This document shows positions 14,701 through 19,812 of a stretch of 19,812 nucleotides of DNA, one piece after another. The DNA lies in assembly GCA_947302895.1 (NCBI GenBank), contig CAMYWU010000004.1, positions 1 to 19,812 on the forward strand, read 5' to 3'. Numbering within the stretch: position 1 is the first letter of the stretch; each line of letters begins with the position of its first letter. A model generated the notes under the pieces. It was not told the DNA's origin. It was given only the letters and a program-made list of their open reading frames with translations, and ran no database searches. The position numbers and the translations under genes are program-made. The stretch comes from an uncultured Clostridia bacterium. GTDB lineage: Bacteria; Bacillota; Clostridia; Oscillospirales; Acutalibacteraceae.

Positions 14701-14760
14701 CTCAACAATTTCGGGGTTGCTCTGCCATTCGGTATAGCCGTCAATAAAGTTTCTTTCCAT
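11701..14760 (-). CDS. lacZ: Beta-galactosidase, glycoside hydrolase family 2 (LacZ type)
   Basis: The 1019-residue enzyme is a full-length LacZ-type beta-galactosidase (E. coli 1023). The N-terminal sugar-binding jelly-roll contains NRLPQHATLMPY and CSWQMQGYDKAQYCNVRYPW. Immunoglobulin-like domains and the TIM barrel follow (KGTNRHEFD, NAVRTSHYPN, DENNMETHATYW). The acid/base glutamate is Glu462 in WSMGNESLGG and the nucleophile Glu529 in FILCEYTHAMGNS. The C-terminal beta-sandwich (small chain) is present to residue 1019. There is no signal peptide, so it acts in the cytoplasm. The ATG at 14760 with GGAG nine bases upstream is preferred over the TTG at 14781. No permease or lac regulator is adjacent; it lies 72 bases after the sugar transferase gene and may be read from its promoter. 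Confidence 0.95.
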   Translation of the reverse strand: MERNFIDGYTEWQSNPEIVEVNRLPQHATLMPYENFEQAKKADRYASSKCKLLNGKWKFKLYKNYAYRPSDFAQPLYDAHNWDSVIVPCSWQMQGYDKAQYCNVRYPWETDEDICPPNAPTKFNPVGCYLKRIHINQAVLSKRVVLCFEGVESAFYLYVNGERIGYSESTFNRAEFDITNHLVEGSNVIGVEVYRWCTGSWLECQDMWRLAGIFRDVYIYTTEKEYIRDFEINAEPDSTLRDGYLNVTVKTNGSYEALSVDMSVIDSDGTVVALDSQYVNEDHVTKLKSIVTGVKTWSAESPNLYTVVLTLKNNGVPIEYLSAKTGFRTVEIKDGIIRINGKRVVFKGTNRHEFDCYTGRYISEEVMRKDIEIMKRNNINAVRTSHYPNAPRWYELCDEYGLYVIDENNMETHATYWSTIIGCPQLPNSRPEWEKACLTRIGALYNRDKNHACVVCWSMGNESLGGTTPQKMYKWLKEHDKSRFVHFECHRSPDEKEISDVQSKMYYRPDQCEEYALSGRDSRPFILCEYTHAMGNSCGSTDEYTALWEKYPCLQGGFVWDWVDQSIMTTDENGKEYLAYGGDFGEEPHDGHFCGNGLLFGDRSETPKLAEIKKLYQNVEFKAIDAEKGIIEVKNKFFFTNLNKYDLYWCQCSDKGIFREGVTHINLEPLEKTTIDLELGKVSPTESYLNLELRERESTPYCEAGHIVAEEQFVVNEFDNVYDALEEDQPLLVTETYGNIRITGEDVALRFEKREKNQLVSIKVGGEELLQAPLRLNFWRALTDNDRGSRTGSRLGCWRDAGDTPGIYNNTTWRISNYKVLDNEKKVVITAQATVNTQPVSNALVTYTITSKGMEIDLELFPDSSLPEIPEVSMLFELPKDFESVTYLGRGPEENYIDRCNGSKIGLYNTTVTDMFTHYLKPQECANRTGVRYATIIGEKKVLSLVAEPVMELNVCHWLPKELENTWHTKDLPEIDKTVVRCIARQQGIGGYDSWGSKCNEKYMNKTDKTYRLKFQIRF

Positions 14761-14832
14761 AGACCTAATCTCCAGTGCCAATGTTGATTATGTTTATATG
14801 AAGGCGTGCGCCTGATTAACAAAATTTGTATA

Positions 14833-15450
14833 TTATCTTCTGTGGTATTTTCCTTCGTGGAAGCCTTCCTGCTTCGCAACGGTTTTAAAAGAAATCAAAA
14901 ATATTTTAATGTCAAACATCAAGCTCCAGTTATCGCAGTATTCCTTATCGAATTTTGCTTTTTTGGGGATTGATATATCATCACGTCCGTTAACCTGCGC
15001 CCATCCTGTTAGTCCGGGGCGAAAACGGTATACTCCGTATTCAAGTCTGAGGCGGTGCATTCTTGTCTCGCTTGAAATAAGCGGACGGGGACCAATGAAG
15101 CTCATATCGCCCTTGAAGATATTCCAGAGCTGCGGAAGCTCATCAAGGCTTGTTCGTCTTAACACTTTTCCGATTTTGGTAATATATTGCTCGGGGTTTT
15201 CAAGCTCGCCCGTTGCGCAGTTGGGCGTGAAATTCTTCATTGTCTGGAATTTATAGATTTTGAAGGGCTTGCCCTTTCTGCCCCTTCTCTCGTGGCTGAA
15301 GAAAATCTTGCAGTCGGGAGTGAAGAAGTTGATTATGCATATAACAAGAAACACGGGCGACAGTATAATCAATGCCAGGAAGGAAAAGATTATGTCAAAA
15401 AGCCGCTTAAACTTTGTTGGCCCGAAATATTTTTTTAAGAATTTTTTCAT
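14833..15450 (-). CDS. Undecaprenyl-phosphate sugar phosphotransferase
   Basis: This short (about 205 residues) initiating sugar transferase of the bacterial sugar transferase family moves a sugar-1-phosphate from a UDP-sugar to undecaprenyl phosphate to start a surface polysaccharide or glycan. It has one N-terminal hydrophobic helix (about residues 15-42), then ERRGRKGKPFKIYKFQTM, LRRTSLDELPQLWNIFKGDMSFIGPRPL and RPGLTGWAQVNGRD, the catalytic-core signatures. It lacks the multi-membrane N-terminal part of WbaP-type enzymes. The ATG at 15450 is spaced about seven bases from CAGG; the ATG at 15456 lies too close. No other polysaccharide genes are visible, so the product is unknown. Confidence 0.92.
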   Translation of the reverse strand: MKKFLKKYFGPTKFKRLFDIIFSFLALIILSPVFLVICIINFFTPDCKIFFSHERRGRKGKPFKIYKFQTMKNFTPNCATGELENPEQYITKIGKVLRRTSLDELPQLWNIFKGDMSFIGPRPLISSETRMHRLRLEYGVYRFRPGLTGWAQVNGRDDISIPKKAKFDKEYCDNWSLMFDIKIFLISFKTVAKQEGFHEGKYHRR

Positions 15451-15487
15451 ATTCATACCTGATTTATCACACTAAAGTATAGTTAAC

Positions 15488-15499
15488 CTCTATATAGAG
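15488..15499. promoter_or_regulatory. 12-bp palindrome in the sugar transferase leader
   Basis: CTCTATATAGAG is a perfect palindrome placed about 10-21 bases after the predicted transcript start of the sugar transferase gene, a possible operator. No regulator gene lies next to it. Confidence 0.3.
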
Positions 15500-15515
15500 T
15501 GGTAGATTTCGATTG

Positions 15516-15544
15516 ATTATACCATATAAGATTAAAAAAAGCAA
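15516..15544 (-). promoter_or_regulatory. Predicted promoter of the sugar transferase (and perhaps lacZ)
   Basis: On the minus strand TTGCTT (complement of 15539-15544), 17 bases, then TATAAT (complement of 15516-15521) with TGG just upstream. Transcript start near 15509. Confidence 0.65.
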
Positions 15545-15579
15545 TTTATTTATTTTTTTTAATAAAATAAATATTTTAC

Positions 15580-15609
15580 TTGAAATAGACCACCATTTTA
15601 TAATATAAT
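15580..15609 (+). promoter_or_regulatory. Predicted promoter of the lipoprotein gene
   Basis: TTGAAA (15580-15585), 18 bases, TATAAT (15604-15609), start near 15616 and a ~40-base leader. It diverges from the sugar transferase promoter with about 35 bp of very AT-rich DNA between the two -35 boxes. Confidence 0.6.
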
Positions 15610-15655
15610 AATTGGGTGTTAATTCAAATTCATTTTGCTCAAAGGAGGTGCTTTT

Positions 15656-16264
15656 ATGAAATATTTGCCCAAAAACAGTATGTGCATTTTTCTGTGCTTT
15701 TTGCTTGCGATAAGTCTTTCGGCTTGCTCGGCAGGAACTGAGCTCAACGAAAACAATATCAATCAAACTGTTCAGAAGGTTGAAAAAGCACTTAAAGACT
15801 TTGATGAAGATGAGTTAAAAAAATATGTTGAAAGCCAGACGCTTTCAAAAATCATTTCCGTATCTAGCGGAAACAAGCAGTTCAAGAGGCTTGGCAAGGC
15901 GATTTTTGAAAATCTTTCAATGGAGATAACCGAAATCGACCTTCAGAAATCAACTGTAACTCTGTCTGTTTTAAATAAGGATCTGGAGCAGGGAGCATCC
16001 GATTTTGCAAGGGAACTCAGAGAAAACTACACCAATGTTCAGCTTCTCAGCAAGCTTAAGGATGAGGGCTTCCTGAGCGTTAAGGTTGACTACCTTGAGG
16101 AAGAGATTTCAAAAGCCCCGATGCTTGAAAGCAGCACAACTATAACTCTTTCTGTTAAAAAAAGCAAGAAAAATCTTGTATTAGTTTTTGATGAGGATGC
16201 GGAAAACGCTGTTTCGGGCGGTGCGCTCGGTGCAATTATGAAGGCATTTACTGCCGAGCAGTAG
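15656..16264 (+). CDS. Small lipoprotein of unknown function
   Basis: The 202-residue protein starts with a lipoprotein signal: a short basic end, a hydrophobic stretch (residues 9-20) and the lipobox LSAC, so Cys24 should be lipidated and the protein held on the outer face of the membrane. The rest is charged alpha/beta sequence with many Lys and Glu residues and a moderately conserved-looking ELKKYVESQTL region. I do not recognise a named family with certainty; it resembles small secreted lipoproteins of the DUF5105 kind only in general features. The ATG at 15656 follows AAAGGAGGTG by five bases, an excellent ribosome site; the upstream in-frame codon at 15635 is ignored for that reason. 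It stands alone with its own promoter, ahead of secA. Confidence 0.75.
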   Translation: MKYLPKNSMCIFLCFLLAISLSACSAGTELNENNINQTVQKVEKALKDFDEDELKKYVESQTLSKIISVSSGNKQFKRLGKAIFENLSMEITEIDLQKSTVTLSVLNKDLEQGASDFARELRENYTNVQLLSKLKDEGFLSVKVDYLEEEISKAPMLESSTTITLSVKKSKKNLVLVFDEDAENAVSGGALGAIMKAFTAEQ

Positions 16265-16290
16265 CAAAATCAGGTTTTAATGGATATAAT

Positions 16291-16319
16291 TTGACTTTAT
16301 TATAAAACTATGATAGTAT
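16291..16319 (+). promoter_or_regulatory. Predicted promoter of secA
   Basis: TTGACT (16291-16296), 17 bases, TAGTAT (16314-16319). Start expected near 16326, about 30 bases before the ATG, leaving no room for a long regulatory leader. Confidence 0.6.
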
Positions 16320-16357
16320 TAGAAAACTTGAAATTTTCCTATAGAGGTGAAAAATAA

Positions 16358-19120
16358 ATGGCTAATAAATTTGTTAACGCTCTTTTTGGTGATTATTCCA
16401 AAAAAGAGGTAAAGAAAATTCAGAAAACAGTTGATAAAATCAACTCTCTTGCTGAAAAATACGGCGAAATGGATGATAAGGAGCTTTCCGCACAGACCCA
16501 GCTTCTTAAGGACAGACTTGCAGCAGGCGAAACACTCGATGATATCCTTCCCGATGCGTTTGCCGTTTGCCGTGAGGCAGCGGACCGTGTTATAGGTCTT
16601 CGTCATTTCGATGTTCAGCTTATCGGTGGTGTTGTTCTTCATCAGGGAAGAATTGCCGAAATGAAAACCGGTGAAGGTAAAACTCTTGTTGCAACCCTTC
16701 CTGCATATTTAAACGCTTTAACAGGCGAAGGCGTTCATATCGTTACAGTAAACGACTATCTTGCAAAGCGTGACTCTGAGTGGATGGGTAAGGTTTATCG
16801 TTTCCTTGGTCTTACAGTTGGTCTTATCATTCATGAGAAGAGCAATGCAGAGCGCCAGGAGGCTTATAACTGCGATATCACATACGGAACAAACAACGAG
16901 ATGGGATTTGACTATCTTCGTGATAATATGGTTCAGTATAAAGAGCAGAAGGTTCAGAGAGGCCATGTTTTCGCAATCGTCGACGAGGTTGACTCAATCC
17001 TTATCGATGAGGCAAGAACTCCCCTTATCATCAGCGGTAAGGGCGACCAGTCAACCGACCTTTATCGCCAGGCAAATGTTTTTGCTAAGCAGCTCAAAAT
17101 GGTTAAGGTTGCAAAGACCGACGACAAGGAAGACACCGAGGATAACTACGAGGGCGACTATGTAGTTGATGAGAAGGCAAAGACTGCAACCCTTCTCAAG
17201 AGCGGTGTTGAAAAGGCAGAGGTTTTCTTCGGTGTTGAAAACCTTATGGATATTGAAAATACAACTCTTCGTCATCATATCGACCAGGCTATCAAGGCTC
17301 ACGGTGTTATGACAAGGGATATCGACTATGTTGTTAAAGACGGCCAGGTTAAAATCGTTGACGAGTTTACCGGACGTATCATGGAAGGCAGACGTTATAA
17401 CGAAGGTCTTCACCAGGCTCTTGAAGCTAAGGAAAACGTTAAGGTTGAGCACGAGAGCAAAACTCTTGCAACAATAACCTTCCAGAACTATTTCCGTCTT
17501 TACAAGAAGCTTTCGGGTATGACGGGTACCGCTGCAACAGAGGCTCCCGAATTCGACGAAATCTATAAGCTCGACGTTGTTGAAATTCCGACAAACAAGC
17601 CGATGATTCGTGATGATATGCCCGATGTTATCTTCCAGACCGAAAACGGCAAATATAATAATGTTATCAAGCAGATTAAGGAATGCCACGAAAAAGGTCA
17701 GCCCGTTCTTGTTGGTACAATAAGCATTGAAAAGAGTGAGCATCTTTCAAAGCTCCTCAAAAAAGAGCATATTGAGCATAATGTTCTTAATGCTAAGAAC
17801 CATGAGAAGGAAGCAGAGATTATCGCTCAGGCAGGTAAGTTCGGAACTGTAACAATTGCAACAAACATGGCAGGACGTGGTACCGATATTATGCTTGGCG
17901 GTAACGCAGAATTCCTTGCAAAGGCTCAGATGAAGAAGATGAAGTTCACAAATGAGCTTATTGCAGAGGCAACAGGCTTCGGCGAAACAGACGATGAGGA
18001 AATCTTGAACGCAAGAAAGACCTTCATTGAGCTTGAAGCTAAATATAAGGAAGAGATTAAGGAAGAGGCAGATAAGGTTCGTGAAGCAGGAGGTCTCTTC
18101 ATCCTCGGTACAGAGCGCCACGATGCACGCCGTATCGATAACCAGTTAAGAGGACGTTCAGGTCGTCAGGGCGACCCGGGCGCAAGCCGTTTCTATCTCT
18201 CATGTGAAGACGATTTAATGCGTCTTTTCGGCGGCGACAGAATGCAGGTTATGATGGCTAAGCTTACTGATGACGAGGATATGCCAATAACCTCAAAGTT
18301 CATTTCAAAAACCGTTGAATCCTCACAGAAGAAGGTTGAGGGCAGAAACTTCGGTATCAGAAAGAACACCCTTCAGTACGACGATGTTATGAACCGTCAG
18401 AGAGAGCTTATTTATACTCAGAGAGACCAGGTTCTTGACGGACTCGATTTAACAGATACAATTCTTAAGATGCTCGACCAGAACATTCAGGAAACTGTTG
18501 AGATGTATTTCTCAGGCGAAAGCAAGGAAGACTGGAATGTTGAAGGTCTTAAGGAGAAATATAAGACATGGCTCATCTGCACCGATGATGATTTCAACGA
18601 CCTTGAAGCACTTGATATAACAGATACTGTTGAGCTTCTTCAGGCAAGGGGCAGAAAGCGCCTTGAGGAAAAGAGATTAATCCTCGGCGATGAGATGTTC
18701 GGCGAATTTGAAAGAATGATTCTTCTCAGAAACGTTGATACCTATTGGATGGATCATATCGACGCTATGGAAGAGCTCAAGAAGGGTATTCACCTCAGAG
18801 CTTACGCTCAGAGAGACCCGGTTGTTGCTTACCGTGAGGAATCATATGATATGTTCAGCGAGATGACTGCTGCAATCCGTGAGGATACAGCAAAGATGAT
18901 GCTCACTCTTATGCCTCGCCATAAGGCAGACGTTCAGAGAAGAGCTGTTGCAAGAGTAACTGCAACCTCATCAAGCGAAACAAATTCAAATGCAAAGCAG
19001 GTAACAATCAGAAAAGAAAAGAAGATTGGTCCTAATGATCCGTGTCCGTGCGGAAGCGGCAAGAAGTATAAGAAGTGCTGCGGCGCACCCGGCAAGGAAA
19101 AGCCTGCTGAAGAAGAATAA
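16358..19120 (+). CDS. secA: Preprotein translocase ATPase SecA
   Basis: The 920-residue SecA drives protein export through SecYEG. Walker A lies in [18 protein letters not shown] (GEGKT at 105-109), the DEAD-type box is in [19 protein letters not shown], the preprotein-binding region includes [24 protein letters not shown], and [10 protein letters not shown] and [11 protein letters not shown] are the second nucleotide-binding motifs. The C-terminus is a zinc-binding SEC-C tail, [14 protein letters not shown] (896-909, Cys896, 898, 907, 908), which contacts SecB or ribosomes in other species. The length exceeds B. subtilis SecA (841), partly through an acidic stretch around residues 247-265. 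The ribosome site GAGGTG precedes the ATG. The gene that often follows secA in Firmicutes, prfB, is absent here. Confidence 0.98.
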   Translation: MANKFVNALFGDYSKKEVKKIQKTVDKINSLAEKYGEMDDKELSAQTQLLKDRLAAGETLDDILPDAFAVCREAADRVIGLRHFDVQLIGGVVLHQGRIAEMKTGEGKTLVATLPAYLNALTGEGVHIVTVNDYLAKRDSEWMGKVYRFLGLTVGLIIHEKSNAERQEAYNCDITYGTNNEMGFDYLRDNMVQYKEQKVQRGHVFAIVDEVDSILIDEARTPLIISGKGDQSTDLYRQANVFAKQLKMVKVAKTDDKEDTEDNYEGDYVVDEKAKTATLLKSGVEKAEVFFGVENLMDIENTTLRHHIDQAIKAHGVMTRDIDYVVKDGQVKIVDEFTGRIMEGRRYNEGLHQALEAKENVKVEHESKTLATITFQNYFRLYKKLSGMTGTAATEAPEFDEIYKLDVVEIPTNKPMIRDDMPDVIFQTENGKYNNVIKQIKECHEKGQPVLVGTISIEKSEHLSKLLKKEHIEHNVLNAKNHEKEAEIIAQAGKFGTVTIATNMAGRGTDIMLGGNAEFLAKAQMKKMKFTNELIAEATGFGETDDEEILNARKTFIELEAKYKEEIKEEADKVREAGGLFILGTERHDARRIDNQLRGRSGRQGDPGASRFYLSCEDDLMRLFGGDRMQVMMAKLTDDEDMPITSKFISKTVESSQKKVEGRNFGIRKNTLQYDDVMNRQRELIYTQRDQVLDGLDLTDTILKMLDQNIQETVEMYFSGESKEDWNVEGLKEKYKTWLICTDDDFNDLEALDITDTVELLQARGRKRLEEKRLILGDEMFGEFERMILLRNVDTYWMDHIDAMEELKKGIHLRAYAQRDPVVAYREESYDMFSEMTAAIREDTAKMMLTLMPRHKADVQRRAVARVTATSSSETNSNAKQVTIRKEKKIGPNDPCPCGSGKKYKKCCGAPGKEKPAEEE

Positions 19121-19121
19121 G

Positions 19122-19151
19122 AAAAAATGCCGACGTCAGTCGGCATTTTTT
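19122..19151 (+). terminator. Intrinsic terminator of secA
   Basis: AAAAAATGCCGAC pairs with GTCGGCATTTTTT around GTCA (19135-19138). The T tract ends at 19151. It starts directly after the secA stop codon and looks bidirectional. Confidence 0.95.
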
Positions 19152-19152
19152 A

Positions 19153-19278
19153 GTGGTCAGTGGCTCGTGGCTCGTGGTTCGTGGTCGGGTTGCTGTGCTC
19201 CGATTTATATAGTTAATTGTTTGAGCGAAGCGAGTAACCAAAAAACGCACAACGTGAAACGCAAAACTTGAAACTTTT
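19153..19278. repeat. Degenerate heptamer repeat in two arms after secA
   Basis: Beginning one base after the terminator T tract, five 7-bp units of the form GTGG(T/C)NN (gtggtca, gtggctc ...) span 19153-19187. After GGTTGCTGTGCTC and an AT-rich stretch comes GAGCGAAGCGA (19223-19233; the complement of the TCGCTTCGCTC found in both composite repeats), then units of the form AACNNNN (aacgcac, aacgtga ...) at 19244-19278. The left arm and the core GGTTGCTGTGC closely match 4717-4758. The right arm runs up to the next promoter. Confidence 0.75.
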
Positions 19279-19297
19279 GCTTGACAATGTCAAGCAA
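19277..19297. promoter_or_regulatory. Perfect palindrome over the -35 box (operator candidate)
   Basis: TTGCTTGACA (19277-19286) and TGTCAAGCAA (19288-19297) are perfect reverse complements around a single A. The palindrome contains the -35 hexamer TTGACA and reaches into the spacer, a position where a dimeric regulator would block RNA polymerase. The regulator is not identified. Confidence 0.5.
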
Positions 19298-19309
19298 GGG
19301 TGATATAAT
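19281..19309 (+). promoter_or_regulatory. Consensus promoter of the aldolase-like gene
   Basis: TTGACA (19281-19286), 17 bases, TGATATAAT with TATAAT at 19304-19309: both hexamers are perfect consensus and an extended TGn is present. Transcript start near 19316. The start region overlaps an inverted pair TCGCTTT (19309-19315) / AAAGCGA (19332-19338) enclosing CGCTT/AAGCG, just before the ribosome site. Confidence 0.8.
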
Positions 19310-19350
19310 CGCTTTAACGCTTAAAAGCGCGAAAGCGAAAGGAGAAGGTT

Positions 19351-19812
19351 ATGTCCGAAAGAAAAGGTAATTTAATGTCCGTTCGTGATGATATCAAGGT
19401 TGTTGATGCAACTATCAGAGACGGCGGACTTTGCAATAATTTTGAATTCAGCGATGAGTTTGTTCGTGAGCTTTATAAAACAAATATCCGCAGCGGTGTT
19501 GACTATATGGAATTTGGATATAAAGCAAGCAAAACAATGTTTAACCCCGAGGAATTCGGGAAATGGAAGTTCTGCAACGAAGAGGATTTGCGCTCGATTG
19601 TTGGCGAAAACATATCCGATATGAAGATTGCGGTTATGGCGGATGTCGGAAGATGTGATTATAAAACCGATTTTCTTCCCAAGAGCGAAAGCGTTATTGA
19701 TATGGTTCGTGTTGCGTGCTATATTCACCAGATTCCTGCGGCAATCGAAATGGTTGAGCATTTTCATAATCTCGGCTACGAAACAAGCTGCAATATTATG
19801 GCAATTTCCCAG
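19351..19812 (+). CDS. DRE-TIM metallolyase (aldolase/HMG-CoA lyase-like), 5' part
   Basis: The frame is open from the ATG at 19351 to the window edge (154 codons seen, C-terminus missing). The ATG follows AAGGAGAAGG with good spacing. Residues 18-26, VDATIRDGG, are the metal- and base-binding signature of the DRE-TIM family (HMG-CoA lyase, 4-hydroxy-2-oxovalerate aldolase, isopropylmalate and citramalate synthases), and the GVDYMEFGYKAS segment at about 59-70 fits the second barrel strands. The seen part resembles the aldolase/HMGL-like branch, but the substrate cannot be named from the N-terminal third. Its promoter is perfect consensus with a palindromic operator candidate, implying strong but controlled expression. 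Confidence 0.85.
   Translation, partial: MSERKGNLMSVRDDIKVVDATIRDGGLCNNFEFSDEFVRELYKTNIRSGVDYMEFGYKASKTMFNPEEFGKWKFCNEEDLRSIVGENISDMKIAVMADVGRCDYKTDFLPKSESVIDMVRVACYIHQIPAAIEMVEHFHNLGYETSCNIMAISQ

Noticed and set aside
14782..14832. Separate promoter for lacZ
   Set aside because: Possible -10-like TATAAA/CATAAT runs exist, but no -35 hexamer lies at an acceptable distance.
17051..17743. 230-codon open frame antisense to secA
   Set aside because: Mirror of the codon pattern in a strongly coding gene on the other strand; no ribosome site and no recognisable domain.
19121..19350. prfB with its programmed frameshift after secA
   Set aside because: The region holds a terminator, heptamer repeats and a promoter; no release-factor sequence is present.

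Overview
The window looks like a chromosomal stretch from a moderately low-GC, anaerobic gut-type Clostridia bacterium (Oscillospirales/Ruminococcaceae-like). This is inferred from the gene content (stand-alone PduL, a pth-mfd pair, a SpoIIQ-like membrane M23 protein that hints at a spore-forming ancestry, a Firmicutes-type SecA with a zinc tail), from strong AAGGAGG-type ribosome sites, and from TTGACA/TATAAT promoters with 17-bp spacers. No rRNA, tRNA, CRISPR array or transposase gene was seen.

Layout. 1-261: gene-free edge with inverted repeats and a series of small hairpins. 262-831 (-): family 4 uracil-DNA glycosylase. 832-1386: a composite repeat, then overlapping divergent promoters. 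1387-1965 (+): phosphotransacylase PduL. 2017-3484 (-): a membrane XRE regulator overlapping a DUF4097 beta-repeat protein. 3683-4526 (-): rplM-rpsI. 4811-10065 (-): pth, then the second copy of the composite repeat, mfd, and a SpoIIQ-like M23 protein. 10179-11603 (-): a radical SAM protein of unknown function with its own promoter. 11701-15450 (-): an undecaprenyl-phosphate sugar transferase followed by a GH2 beta-galactosidase. 15656-16264 (+): a small lipoprotein. 16358-19120 (+): secA. 19351 to the edge (+): the start of a DRE-TIM aldolase/HMG-CoA lyase-like enzyme.

The genes are mostly housekeeping: DNA repair (UDG, Mfd), translation (L13, S9, Pth) and secretion (SecA). The accessory part is carbohydrate and envelope metabolism (LacZ, sugar transferase, radical SAM protein).

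The unusual material lies between genes. (1) A composite repeat occurs twice, at 846-1283 and 9019-9473, each copy directly upstream of a minus-strand start codon (UDG and mfd). Inside each lies a ~220-240 bp cassette made of a long hairpin, a two-hairpin module and a second long hairpin. The cassette is in opposite orientation in the two copies and interrupts the outer repeat at two different places, while stem bases change in compensating pairs. (2) Degenerate 7-bp-period repeats sit beside stop codons and terminators at 4717-4804, 10108-10142 and 19153-19278. (3) Hairpins with differing stems but an invariant GTGATAT spacer occur at 146-244. (4) A perfect 14-bp inverted repeat exactly fills the mfd-M23 gap and buries the ribosome site. 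(5) A perfect palindrome overlaps the -35 box of the last gene.
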